A DNA stretch of 64,000 nucleotides, taken from positions 62,001 to 126,000 of the forward strand of contig NZ_VSKM01000006.1 in the NCBI RefSeq assembly GCF_008086175.1, in the 5' to 3' direction. Every line of letters starts with the position of its first letter. The first letter of the stretch is position 1. This stretch comes from Bizionia saleffrena (lineage in GTDB: Bacteria; Bacteroidota; Bacteroidia; Flavobacteriales; Flavobacteriaceae). The notes under the pieces were generated by a model. It had not been told where the DNA came from. It searched no databases and saw only the letters and a list, made by a program, of their open reading frames with translations. The translations under genes and the position numbers were made by a program. Positions 1 to 8,195 of the stretch are shown piece after piece.

Positions 1-1
1 A

Positions 2-199
2 CCAATTGAAATAATGGAAGGTTACGAACCTGATCCTAATGCATCAACAGCACCGATAAAGCAAGGTGGTGGTGGTGGTGGTAGATCATCGCGTAACTCT
101 AATACATCCAAATCAAGAGGGTCTAAATCTGGTGAGAGTAAATCGGCTCACAATTCAAGACGTCCAAAACGTACTAACGACCGACGTTCAAAAAGTTAA
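2..199 (+). CDS. C-terminal tail of a DEAD-box RNA helicase (5' end outside window)
   Basis: The frame is open from base 2, so this is the 3' end of a gene that begins before the window. The visible part reads PIEIMEGYEPDPNAS, then a run of six glycines, then a basic tail rich in Arg, Ser, Lys and Asn ending in RRSKS. An acidic stretch after the last helicase motif followed by a Gly-rich basic tail is typical of RhlE-type DEAD-box helicases of Bacteroidota, where the tail helps bind RNA. The helicase core itself cannot be seen, so the call rests on tail composition. The next gene starts two bases after the stop. Confidence 0.55.
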   Translation, partial: PIEIMEGYEPDPNASTAPIKQGGGGGGRSSRNSNTSKSRGSKSGESKSAHNSRRPKRTNDRRSKS

Positions 200-201
200 G
201 G

Positions 202-417
202 ATGCGTAGTCGTTTAAAGGAAAAAATTATAGCAGTTTGCAATAAGAAAATAGAGCAAAAGGGAGAGTCCGTCGGACTCTCTTTTTACGCTTTTTTTGCT
301 AATAAAAATGACGATCCGGAGTTATTAATGGAAGCTGCAACGTGGTGGATAGGAACGCACCAATTAGATCATTTTGAAAAAGCTGTTAAAATTAAAGCAC
401 TCGTTTTAAATTCTTAA
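202..417 (+). CDS. Small conserved protein of unknown function (DUF6500-like)
   Basis: This 71-residue protein starts two bases after the helicase stop and ends three bases before the next gene, so the three are probably co-transcribed. It has a basic N-terminus (MRSRLKEK), a motif around GLSFYAFFANKNDDPELL, and a C-terminal part with WW, H and DHFEKA. It has no signal peptide, membrane segment or cysteine pair, so it should be cytoplasmic. The pattern resembles a small family I remember as DUF6500, but I am not certain of that name. No function can be given. Confidence 0.6.
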   Translation: MRSRLKEKIIAVCNKKIEQKGESVGLSFYAFFANKNDDPELLMEAATWWIGTHQLDHFEKAVKIKALVLNS

Positions 418-420
418 AAA

Positions 421-663
421 ATGGAACCACAACCTAACAATCCTTTACACGGTATTACTTTAGAAAAAATAATCACCGATTTACAAACGCATTACGGGTG
501 GGAATATTTAGGACTTACCATAAAAATTCGCTGTTTTAATGAAAATCCAACAGTAAAATCGAGCTTAAAATTTTTACGTCGCACACCGTGGGCACGAACT
601 AAAGTCGAAAATTTATATTTAAAAATGATTAAAAGTCAAGCGTATAAAAAGAGTCTTAATTAA
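421..663 (+). CDS. VF530 family protein (DUF2132)
   Basis: An 80-residue protein with the VF530 signature: [10 protein letters not shown] near residue 8, [16 protein letters not shown] in the middle, and the block [17 protein letters not shown] near residue 46, followed by YLKM. These helix-forming blocks are nearly invariant in the family, a small helical fold suggested to bind nucleic acid. The position behind a helicase fits that idea but does not prove it. Its stop codon overlaps the stop codon of the convergent amidohydrolase gene, leaving no spacer or terminator between them. Confidence 0.85.
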   Translation: MEPQPNNPLHGITLEKIITDLQTHYGWEYLGLTIKIRCFNENPTVKSSLKFLRRTPWARTKVENLYLKMIKSQAYKKSLN

Positions 664-1343
664 TTTAAGGCTTTTTTTATGGCGTGAAATAAGATGCTTT
701 TTAATGTTGAATGCATTATATTTTGCCTTGAAAACTTCTGATTAATCTCTAATTCAATACCTAGATAATTAAGTGCGAATTGTTGTCTTAGGTACGTTGT
801 AAAACCATCGGCTTTGCCCAAATAGGGATAGTTATATCGCACGTTTAAGTTGCTATCTTCAGTCTTTAAATGGTCTTTTAATAGTGAGGCCCATCGTTTT
901 TCTCCTTGCCTTGAAGAATCGTAAAGAATTCCAATATCGCACGAACGTTCTATAATGTTAAAAACGGGAGTAAATGAATGAATGGATAAATGCAACACGG
1001 TTTCATTACTGCCAATTAAATTTCTTATTTCTGTTTCTACCGCATTGCGATACGGGAAATAATAATCCTTTATAATACCCTCTTTTTCGGTGTTGGCTAA
1101 CCCTTTCGTAAACTCAGAAAAGAGATGTTTATGGTGCAACGAGCGATTCAATTCAATTAACAATCTACTTGTAGCACTATAATTAGAATATACTGCTAGC
1201 GTTTTTAACGCATTAAAAACATCTAAAGCACCGAAGTCGAAACCACGATGCGATTGTAATATTTCAAGACTATTTTTAAAATATTCTGTGTACTCACTCG
1301 GGATAGTCTTGCCTCCATGTTCGCAGGTTACAATCAGTTTCAT
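660..1343 (-). CDS. N-formylglutamate amidohydrolase family protein
   Basis: A 227-residue metal-dependent amidohydrolase of the FGase family, which hydrolyses N-formyl or N-acyl glutamate-type bonds. It opens with [11 protein letters not shown], the family's first metal-binding block, and has HRGFDFGAL, the [10 protein letters not shown] block and [12 protein letters not shown], which matches the conserved Ser-x-His-Ser-Phe-Thr segment. I place the start at 1343 rather than at the longer frame start (1373) because this gives an ATGA overlap with the upstream ligase gene. It is the last gene of a three-gene operon with a GCS2 ligase and a RimK-type ATP-grasp enzyme, so its substrate is probably a glutamyl product of those enzymes rather than a histidine-degradation intermediate. 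Confidence 0.85.
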   Translation of the reverse strand: MKLIVTCEHGGKTIPSEYTEYFKNSLEILQSHRGFDFGALDVFNALKTLAVYSNYSATSRLLIELNRSLHHKHLFSEFTKGLANTEKEGIIKDYYFPYRNAVETEIRNLIGSNETVLHLSIHSFTPVFNIIERSCDIGILYDSSRQGEKRWASLLKDHLKTEDSNLNVRYNYPYLGKADGFTTYLRQQFALNYLGIELEINQKFSRQNIMHSTLKSILFHAIKKALN

Positions 1344-2566
1344 ACTGAGAATACGGTATTTGTTTGTAAGCAATCGGCAAGTTTAGAATACACTTTTTTA
1401 ATGTGAGCTTCAGAGAAATCACTGTCGACTGCCTTTAAAATTCTAGTCGCCAAAGTGCCGTCATTTAAAATCGTTTCAATCGCGTGATAATGTGACGCGT
1501 GAATAGTTGGTTTTGCTAATTTATATAAGTGTTTCCAAATAGCATTCACTGTTGCGTTTTCTTCTAGATGGAACAATTGTAAATAGTTTGTATTTGTTAC
1601 TTCGTAGTTTTCACCTTCTTTAATTATAGGGTTAAAAACAGCAAATAACGCTTCTTTTGTCCATCCTTTTTGGTCGCTCAAAGAGGCTAAGTGTTTATTA
1701 ACTAATAATTTTAATGTTTCAATAATTAACACGCAAATGGCAATATCTGCTTGCGGACATTCTTGAATATCTACCAATCTAATTTCTATGGCATTCCTAT
1801 CAAAACGGGCGATTGCTCCTCGTGAATTTAAAAAATGATGATCTAAAATACCGTTAGTATCTTTCGGTGCGATGGCTTTTTTAATCGGTTCGAAAATGGT
1901 AGAATAATAATCGATTTTTGTAAACACACGTTCCGGAATTACCAAGCCTGTCATTTCTGGAATTTCTTTCTGATTCGTTTTATAGTATTCTAATCGCGTG
2001 TCTTTAAACCCCGTATTTTTGCCTTCTAAGATAGGAGAACTGGCACATAATCCTGGAATTAATGGTAATATAACGCGAATAGCCGCGTGTAATTTTTCAA
2101 ATTCTTTATCATCGAAAAACGGCAAATTAATATGTGTGCTTTGCACGTTACTCCAACCGTGACCTTTACAATCGAAAATGCGATTATAGAGCTCGTAAAC
2201 TTCGCTAAACGAATGTTTCCAAAGCTGTGTGTCGGTTAAGGGATTCATTAACGGATGCGACGCTGTTGGTAATAGCTTTAAATTTTCAGTCTTTAAAAGG
2301 CTATTTATTTCGATAATGTTTTTATGAAATGCTTCCGATAAATTATCTAAATCTTTTGTAGGTCCATTTGTCTTCAATTCTATTACGTGCGCCACTAATT
2401 CATTACTCCACGCAATTAAACCGTTGTCGATATCTGAAGTTAAGGCACCATTTTTTTTAGTTAATAATGCATCCACTTTGGGAGCGACTTTAAATGTAGC
2501 GGTATCAATGAGCATATATTCTAACTCTATACCGTATACTTCAAATAAATGATATTTTTTGCTCAT
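1340..2566 (-). CDS. Glutamate-cysteine ligase family 2 (GCS2) carboxylate-amine ligase
   Basis: A 408-residue enzyme of the GCS2 branch of the glutamine-synthetase-like ligases, which use ATP to join the carboxylate of glutamate to an amine. Visible marks are FEVYGIELEYMLID at residue 8 (the Glu-Leu-Glu metal/ATP motif), THINLPF near 145, and FDRNAIEIRLVDIQECPQADIA near 265, the typical GCS2 C-terminal motif. It overlaps the upstream RimK-like gene by one base (TAATG) and the downstream amidohydrolase by four (ATGA), so all three are translationally coupled. Because it always travels here with RimK, the acceptor is more likely an amino acid or peptide than cysteine for glutathione. Confidence 0.85.
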   Translation of the reverse strand: MSKKYHLFEVYGIELEYMLIDTATFKVAPKVDALLTKKNGALTSDIDNGLIAWSNELVAHVIELKTNGPTKDLDNLSEAFHKNIIEINSLLKTENLKLLPTASHPLMNPLTDTQLWKHSFSEVYELYNRIFDCKGHGWSNVQSTHINLPFFDDKEFEKLHAAIRVILPLIPGLCASSPILEGKNTGFKDTRLEYYKTNQKEIPEMTGLVIPERVFTKIDYYSTIFEPIKKAIAPKDTNGILDHHFLNSRGAIARFDRNAIEIRLVDIQECPQADIAICVLIIETLKLLVNKHLASLSDQKGWTKEALFAVFNPIIKEGENYEVTNTNYLQLFHLEENATVNAIWKHLYKLAKPTIHASHYHAIETILNDGTLATRILKAVDSDFSEAHIKKVYSKLADCLQTNTVFSV

Positions 2567-4014
2567 TAGGAATCTAAACGTTTTTTTAAGGCTGAAAGAA
2601 TCTCGATGTAAACCGCATCGCCATAATACGCGTCTTCCACTCCGAAATCGATATTTGGGTTGTCGTTAATCTCGATAACCATGGGTTTGTTATTTACTAC
2701 TTTAATGTCTATACCGTATAAACCTTTTCCCATAAGTTTAGCCGATTTTATAGCCATATTCAACACCTTTTTAGGCACTTCTTCTATGGGTAAGCAATCG
2801 GCATTACCATCTTGGTCATTTTTGTTTTTTGCTTTCCAATTGTAAATTTGCCAATGCCCTTTAGCCATATAATATTTACACGCGTAAAACGGTTTGTCGT
2901 CGATAATACCTATGCGCCAATCGTAATCTGATGGGCAAAACTCTTGCGCAATTATCAGGTCAGATTCTTTAAGCATTTCGGTAACAAGCGTGTTATATTC
3001 GTCTACAGTTTTGGCTTTCTTGACCCCAAAGGAGAACGTAGAATCTGGCGCTTTTAGCACACACGGTAATCCTGTAATCTCCAAGATAGTGTCTCTGTTT
3101 TCTTTATATACTATGCACGTTTTTGGAGTGTCTATATTCGCGTTTTCTAAAGCTTCAGCCATATATACCTTGTTACAGCATTTTAAAATGGCATCTGGGT
3201 AATCTATAATCGCTAAACCTTCTTTCTGTGCTTTTCGAGCAAAGGCATAGGCTTCGTTATTCACTTCGGTGCTTTGACGAATAAAAAGAGCATCAAAAGA
3301 CGATAAGCGCGATAAATCTTTAGGTTCAAGAATTTCGACATAAATATTCATCTTTTCGGCAATTTCGGTAAACCGTTTTAGGGCTTTAGCATTACTTGGC
3401 GGTGCAGGATCTTTGGGGTTGACTAATATGGCTAAATCAAAATCCGTTTTTACCAGTTTCGGTGTGTCGTAACGCTTCTTTGAAAAATATTGATTAGCAA
3501 ATATGCGGACACTTTCTTTGTGTTCTTCAGGGATTTCATTTTCTGAAATAGCACGAATACTTTGAATATTCCATTTTGTCGTATGATTAAATTTTACGCG
3601 TAAAAAGGGCATCTGAAAATGTCTGTAAAAAAGTGCACTCAACTCTTTGTATTTTTGCGCTACGTTTTGGCCGAAATAAATACTCAATGTAAACTCTTGA
3701 GATTTGATGTTTTTTAAATGATGCTGAATCACATCATCAAACTCACCAGATACAATACGAACGAGCTTTAAGGTTTTTAAATCGACAATATTTTTAACGG
3801 TAGGTATCGCTAAATGCCCTCGTGCTTCGGCTAAAAGCGAGACGTAATATCCTTTAGATTGGTATGAATAATCCTTACAAAGGTTAAAAATTCTTGCTTT
3901 TTTTAGACGTGAGAATTTAGGATTCGTTAAATAGTCTTGAGACGAAATAACGGAAATATGATCTATCGCAACAGTCCATTTTTCTGGCTGATTGACAACA
4001 ATGTATTTTTGCAT
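2566..4014 (-). CDS. RimK-like ATP-grasp ligase with N-terminal RLAN-type domain
   Basis: A 482-residue enzyme. Residues 1-180 match the RimK-like N-terminal domain (VNQPEKW, CKDYSYQSKGYYVSLLAEARGH). Residues 200-480 are an ATP-grasp fold with the nucleotide-binding stretch VLKAPDSTFSFGVKKA and the metal-binding end LYGIDIKVVNN followed by VIEINDNPNID. ATP-grasp RimK relatives form peptide bonds to glutamate side or main chains through an acyl phosphate. It is the first gene of the operon; no clear -7 element was found in the 190 bases upstream. Together the three enzymes look like a pathway that builds or trims a small glutamyl peptide or modifies a protein tail; the product is unknown. Confidence 0.85.
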   Translation of the reverse strand: MQKYIVVNQPEKWTVAIDHISVISSQDYLTNPKFSRLKKARIFNLCKDYSYQSKGYYVSLLAEARGHLAIPTVKNIVDLKTLKLVRIVSGEFDDVIQHHLKNIKSQEFTLSIYFGQNVAQKYKELSALFYRHFQMPFLRVKFNHTTKWNIQSIRAISENEIPEEHKESVRIFANQYFSKKRYDTPKLVKTDFDLAILVNPKDPAPPSNAKALKRFTEIAEKMNIYVEILEPKDLSRLSSFDALFIRQSTEVNNEAYAFARKAQKEGLAIIDYPDAILKCCNKVYMAEALENANIDTPKTCIVYKENRDTILEITGLPCVLKAPDSTFSFGVKKAKTVDEYNTLVTEMLKESDLIIAQEFCPSDYDWRIGIIDDKPFYACKYYMAKGHWQIYNWKAKNKNDQDGNADCLPIEEVPKKVLNMAIKSAKLMGKGLYGIDIKVVNNKPMVIEINDNPNIDFGVEDAYYGDAVYIEILSALKKRLDS

Positions 4015-4203
4015 TAAAGACGCTTTAAATAAATATAAATTTACAATAAGTGTGTTGTGCTTAATTTAATATGATAATAGCACAATGTATAGTAAATGTA
4101 TATTTTTTTTGAATAGCTTTAACAATTTCGAAATAAATTTACACTCTTTTTTAATTTGATTTTAGGGGAGTTTAAAAAATGTAGATACCTGGTTTTTAGC
4201 GCT

Positions 4204-4656
4204 TTATTTTAATTGTCTTAAGCCTTCGTAAACAACGATACTTACAGCATTTGCAATGTTTAAACTACGAATGTGCTCGCTATGAAGTGGTATTTTGTAG
4301 AGGGCCTTTTTGTTCTTATCGGTGATTGATTTTTGTAATCCTGAAGATTCTTTTCCGAAGACTAAAAATAAATTGTCTTTAAAAGGAATGTCCCAATGCG
4401 ATTGTGAGCCGTGACTAGATAAGAAAGCCATAGAAGCATTTTTATTCTTGCTAAAAAAGTCTTCTATGTTCTCATAAATGGTAATATCTATATGTTTCCA
4501 ATAATCTAAGCCTGCACGTTTTAGTCGGGCGTCGCTAATTTCGAAACCAAAAGGTTTTACTAAATGCAAACGCGAGCCAGAACCTAATGTTAAGCGGCCA
4601 ATGTTACCAGTGTTATTTGGGATTTCGGGTTCTATTAAAACTATATTTAAAGGCAT
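4204..4656 (-). CDS. trmL: tRNA (cytidine(34)-2'-O)-methyltransferase TrmL
   Basis: A 150-residue SPOUT methyltransferase, the usual size for TrmL (YibK). All three knot motifs are visible: PEIPNNTGNIGR at residue 10 (motif 1, with the catalytic-region Asn and Arg), LVFGKESSGL near 98 (motif 2), and the C-terminal IPLHSEHIRSLNIANAVSIV block (motif 3, SAM binding). The enzyme methylates the ribose of the wobble base in leucine tRNAs using S-adenosylmethionine and acts as a dimer in the cytoplasm. It lies 18 bases behind the NAD-binding protein gene and is probably in its operon. Confidence 0.9.
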   Translation of the reverse strand: MPLNIVLIEPEIPNNTGNIGRLTLGSGSRLHLVKPFGFEISDARLKRAGLDYWKHIDITIYENIEDFFSKNKNASMAFLSSHGSQSHWDIPFKDNLFLVFGKESSGLQKSITDKNKKALYKIPLHSEHIRSLNIANAVSIVVYEGLRQLK

Positions 4657-4674
4657 TCGTTGGGAGCGTTTGTT

Positions 4675-5436
4675 TTATATTTTGGTTAAATCGTTGTAAA
4701 TAAATTCATAATTTAAAGTGTTTACTAATTTAGCATTAGAGACTAATTTATAGCTGGAAGAACCGCTTTCGAAATCGGGCGATGGCTTGTCGTAGCTTTT
4801 AGCAAGTGCGATATAAAATGAATTGCGTTTTGGGTGCGAACTGCAACAGGCATTAAAAATGGTGTTCCAGCAGTCTTTTTTTATAATCTCTTCAATTATA
4901 GCGATGCAATCGTCCCGATGAATAAGATTGACGTAACCCTCAGGGTTCGGCATTTTTTTCGATGCGGATATGAAATTAGCCGGATTACGGTTATAGCCAA
5001 AGAGTCCTGAGAACCTAATAATAGTGGTATCGAAATTGGAAGCGTTTAAAAATAATTTTTCAATTTGAGACAACGCGCTATTGTTGGTAGGCGCATTTTC
5101 CGTTACCGTCCCATTGGTGTTATCGTAAACCGAGGTCGAGCTGATAAAGATAACGTGTTGTATTGAAGATTTTTCTATTTCATTCACTAAGCGTTCAAAA
5201 TTAGCGATATTTTTATAAGCGATAGGTAATATTAGAACATTGGCTTTTAGAAAGTTGGACGTGGCTATAGTTTTGTCTTCCAAATTAATTGCATAATGCT
5301 TGATATTATTCTTCTCAAATTCAACGGCATTTTCGATTGATCTATTGGACGCTTTCACCGAATAGGATGCGCTCAATTTAAAAGCTAGCGGTTTACCTAA
5401 CCAGCCACAGCCTAAAATACTTATGGTTTTAGTCAT
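4675..5436 (-). CDS. NAD(P)-binding extended SDR / YeeZ-like protein
   Basis: A 253-residue Rossmann-fold protein. It begins ISILGCGWLGKPLA, a Gly-x-Gly-x-x-Gly dinucleotide motif of the extended SDR/YeeZ type. It then shows VIFISSTSVYDN near residue 95 (the Ser-Ser-Tyr active-site strand) and IIRFSGLFGYNRNP near 145, followed by VNLIHRDDCIAIIEEII, the usual substrate-side block of sugar-epimerase relatives. No partner gene reveals the substrate. It is followed 18 bases later by trmL, an association that may only reflect co-transcription. Confidence 0.75.
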   Translation of the reverse strand: MTKTISILGCGWLGKPLAFKLSASYSVKASNRSIENAVEFEKNNIKHYAINLEDKTIATSNFLKANVLILPIAYKNIANFERLVNEIEKSSIQHVIFISSTSVYDNTNGTVTENAPTNNSALSQIEKLFLNASNFDTTIIRFSGLFGYNRNPANFISASKKMPNPEGYVNLIHRDDCIAIIEEIIKKDCWNTIFNACCSSHPKRNSFYIALAKSYDKPSPDFESGSSSYKLVSNAKLVNTLNYEFIYNDLTKI

Positions 5437-5521
5437 ATATAATTAATTGGAAAAGAAAGACATTACAAAACGATGTAAGAATTATAAAAATAGCCATAGA
5501 TGAGCCTAGACTCTGTGCGAC

Positions 5522-6850
5522 TTACAACTCTTTATTTAAATTTTGAGACGGAGGTTTATTGCCCGTAAATCTTAAAATAACATACCCTAAAAACCCAGCT
5601 ATTAAGGAACCAATAATAATACCTACTTTAACTGAGTTTATATTAGAAAGATCGTCGCTAAAGGCTAAGTTTCCAATAAAAATAGACATAGTAAACCCAA
5701 CACCTGCAATACAAGCAATTCCTAGAATTTGCGCAAATTTAACACCTTCCGGTAGCCGCGTTATTTTTAGTTTTATTCCTAAGTAAGAGAATAATGCCAC
5801 ACCAATAAATTTTCCAAGGAATAAAGAAATTGCGATATTTGAGAGGAGCGAGAAATTAAAGTTATAACTGGTATTAATGACGACTCCGGCATTAGCAAAA
5901 GCAAATATAGGAAGAATAAAATAAGCGGTTAGATTATGTAATCTCTGTTCTAAATCTTGCAAAGGAGAACGCACTGCTTCGGTTAAATTGTCTAAGTCAT
6001 CAATGTGATTAATTTCATCATTTGAGAGTAAGTGTTTTTCTTTCCCATCAGATTGCCTTACGATTTTCTCGGAGATCGAAGACAGGTTTTCAGCGTAAAG
6101 ACTTAAATTAATTCGCCTTTTAATAGGAATTGTAAATGCTAATAGAACACCTGCTATGGTTGGATGAATCCCAGATTTAAGGAATAAAAACCAAATAACG
6201 ACGGCAAGGACTAAACCAATACCAAGGGAATATTTTTTTTTGTTATAAAAGGCGGCTAAAATACCAATAAGAATTAGACCGTAAATAATGTATTCCCAAT
6301 TAATATTAGAACTATAAAAAACGGCAATAACCAATACTGCGGCGATATCATCTATAATGGCAAAAGCGGTTAAGAATATTTTTAAACTTAAAGGTACACG
6401 CTTCCCTAAAGTGCTCAAAATAGCCAAAGCAAAAGCGATATCGGTAGCCATCGGTATACCCCAAGCTTTTGTCGTTGTTACGTCTTGATTTAAGGTTAAG
6501 TATAAAATAACCGGAATTATCATACCCCCTAATGCCGCAACAAAAGGGAACGCTGCTTTTTTTATCGTGTTAATTTCTCCAATAAGTAACTCTCGTTTAA
6601 GCTCTAAACCAATTAAGAAAAAGAAAATGGCCATTAAACCATCATTGATCCAGAGATGTAATGGTTTTTTAAGCTCAAAATCTTCAAAAGATATTCCTAA
6701 TTTATATTCCCAAAGATGCGTGTAACTGTCTACGAAAGGTGAATTGGCCCAAATAAGGGCAATAATAGTTGCGCTAAATAGCAGTATACCTGCTAAACTC
6801 TCGGTCTTAACAAATTTCTGAATTGGCGATAGGATAATTCTTTTAATCAT
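5522..6850 (-). CDS. nhaA: Na+/H+ antiporter NhaA
   Basis: A 442-residue inner-membrane antiporter, somewhat longer than the Escherichia coli protein. About eleven or twelve membrane segments can be read. Key residues are present: the pore aspartate in MATDIAFALAIL, and the paired aspartates in AFAIIDDIAAV that bind Na+/Li+ or protons. A hydrophilic insertion near residues 250-300 (SISEKIVRQSDGKEKH and SNDEINHIDDLDN) separates the two halves, as in many Bacteroidota NhaA proteins. NhaA exports Na+ in exchange for protons and suits a saline habitat. It is a single-gene unit with AT-rich flanks. Confidence 0.95.
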   Translation of the reverse strand: MIKRIILSPIQKFVKTESLAGILLFSATIIALIWANSPFVDSYTHLWEYKLGISFEDFELKKPLHLWINDGLMAIFFFLIGLELKRELLIGEINTIKKAAFPFVAALGGMIIPVILYLTLNQDVTTTKAWGIPMATDIAFALAILSTLGKRVPLSLKIFLTAFAIIDDIAAVLVIAVFYSSNINWEYIIYGLILIGILAAFYNKKKYSLGIGLVLAVVIWFLFLKSGIHPTIAGVLLAFTIPIKRRINLSLYAENLSSISEKIVRQSDGKEKHLLSNDEINHIDDLDNLTEAVRSPLQDLEQRLHNLTAYFILPIFAFANAGVVINTSYNFNFSLLSNIAISLFLGKFIGVALFSYLGIKLKITRLPEGVKFAQILGIACIAGVGFTMSIFIGNLAFSDDLSNINSVKVGIIIGSLIAGFLGYVILRFTGNKPPSQNLNKEL

Positions 6851-6964
6851 TAATTAATACAGTTATGAAGTTACATCACGTTTTTTTGAATGAAAACAGT
6901 ATTAACTTGAGTTCACTACGAAAATAACTGTATTTTTTAAGATTACTATTCTGCCTAATGTTAA

Positions 6965-7585
6965 TTATACATTAAAAAAGCCTTCTTTTTTAAGCTCTTC
7001 AATTTCTTTAGCATTAAAATGATGCGCAATAGCTTCCATTCTATCCAAATTAGTTTTACGTGTGTACACCCAATTATATAACTTACCGATGATGCGTTTA
7101 TAGTGAAACCATTTACCATCAGGGTTTAGGGCTTCATCATATCTAAAAGCTTTCCATCTCATTATTTTATCTTCGGTCGTTTCTGGTTTGGTCCATTTTC
7201 TACGGTCTCCAAACTTCTCTTTCCAAACCTCATTCAACTCTTTCTTAGTATCTTTCTTAAGAATTGTTTTCTTAGGAAGTATGTAAGAATTGAAACGGGT
7301 GATGTATTGTTGTTTAACAGGGTTTTCGTTTTCTCTAAGTTCTTTAATATATCGCATTAAAAAATCTTCGGGATCTTTACTGTGCATTTTAAAATCGAGA
7401 CCTAAATCTTCAATTTTTTTAATTAACTCGGGTTTACTTTTGCGTTTAGCACCAGTAAGAAAAGTTCCTAGATTTCTGTCTTTATACTTAAATCTATGGT
7501 TTACTTGAATTTTAACGCCGTTAGCTATGGCTTCCTCTAGTAGGTTTAGCCAATCTTGTTCTGAAGATACTTTTGCTCTTTTCAT
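6965..7585 (-). CDS. Hypothetical protein with helicase-associated (HA)-like repeats
   Basis: A 206-residue, highly basic and Trp-rich cytoplasmic protein. Two segments resemble the helicase-associated domain pattern (a basic stretch, LG.W/F, then a helix ending LGLDF): one at residues 28-65 (FKYKDRNLGTFLTGAKRKSK), and one near 160-205 (IIGKLYNWVYTRKTNLDR). HA repeats normally occur on the C-termini of helicases, where they bind nucleic acid; here they stand alone. The resemblance is by eye and could be superficial. The gene stands alone on the minus strand between nhaA and a small lysine-rich gene. Confidence 0.55.
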   Translation of the reverse strand: MKRAKVSSEQDWLNLLEEAIANGVKIQVNHRFKYKDRNLGTFLTGAKRKSKPELIKKIEDLGLDFKMHSKDPEDFLMRYIKELRENENPVKQQYITRFNSYILPKKTILKKDTKKELNEVWKEKFGDRRKWTKPETTEDKIMRWKAFRYDEALNPDGKWFHYKRIIGKLYNWVYTRKTNLDRMEAIAHHFNAKEIEELKKEGFFNV

Positions 7586-7945
7586 AAATAGACAATGGTT
7601 AATTAATTTAACTGACTCGTATTTTAAGACGAATATTGCCCTTGATTAAATTGTTTTATAATAAAAAATAAAAAAAAGTATATAAAGGGATAATACTTTT
7701 AAACATCCTACAAAAGTAAACTTTTATTTTATAGTATGTTAACTTGATGGTTTTTAATTTTTTGTTAAAAAATAACAAATGATATTGTTTTATTCTATAA
7801 AACGTATAAAACACACTTTTTTTGGCAATGAAATCGTATTATTCGTAAAATGTTTTAAAACATTGTTTAATATAACTAAAATTAAACAAAAAAACTATGT
7901 AAAATTAATTACACAGTTCTTTTTTATATAAAATTAATAAGCCAA
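7586..7945. other. AT-rich intergenic region
   Basis: No reading frame of interest is seen. The only recognisable element is the minus-strand terminator at 7887-7918. The rest is strongly AT-rich and probably carries the promoter of the HA-like gene, although no clear TAnnTTTG element stands out. Confidence 0.5.
7887..7918 (-). terminator. Rho-independent terminator of the 47-residue gene
   Basis: On the minus strand the sequence reads AACTGTGTAA, a six-base loop, then TTACATAGTT followed by seven T residues. The ten-base arms pair with one mismatch. It lies 28 bases behind the stop of the small gene at 7946-8089, which supports that gene being transcribed. Confidence 0.65.
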
Positions 7946-8089
7946 TTATTTCTTTTTTTGTTGCCCCTTTATAGACGACTCTTCAATATCGAATTTATTT
8001 GTTTCAATATCTGTATTTCCTGTTGGGTTCGTCGGATTTGATTGCTTCTTTGTCGTTTTAAATTTTCTTTTATCTTCAATAGCCCCCAT
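7946..8089 (-). CDS. Small lysine-rich hypothetical protein (47 residues)
   Basis: A short frame that opens MGAIEDKRKFKTTKKQ, continues through an Asn/Pro/Thr-rich middle (SNPTNPTGNTDIETNK) and ends in KGQQKKK. It is hydrophilic, with no cysteine and no membrane segment. Support comes from clean codon use, an ATG after an AT-rich leader, and the hairpin terminator 28 bases behind the stop. I do not recognise the family. It could be a small basic cytoplasmic protein; a chance frame remains possible. Confidence 0.5.
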   Translation of the reverse strand: MGAIEDKRKFKTTKKQSNPTNPTGNTDIETNKFDIEESSIKGQQKKK

Positions 8090-8195
8090 AATTTCTAAGT
8101 TTTTTAATTGTTATACATCAAAGCTACATATTAGAGAAATAAAAATGTATTAAAATAGTCATAAAACGGAGACAGAAACTGTTAAGACCTGTTAA

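Noticed and set aside
1344-1373. Longer N-terminus for the N-formylglutamate amidohydrolase
   Set aside because: The start at 1343 gives an ATGA overlap with the upstream gene and begins directly at the conserved VTCEHGG block.
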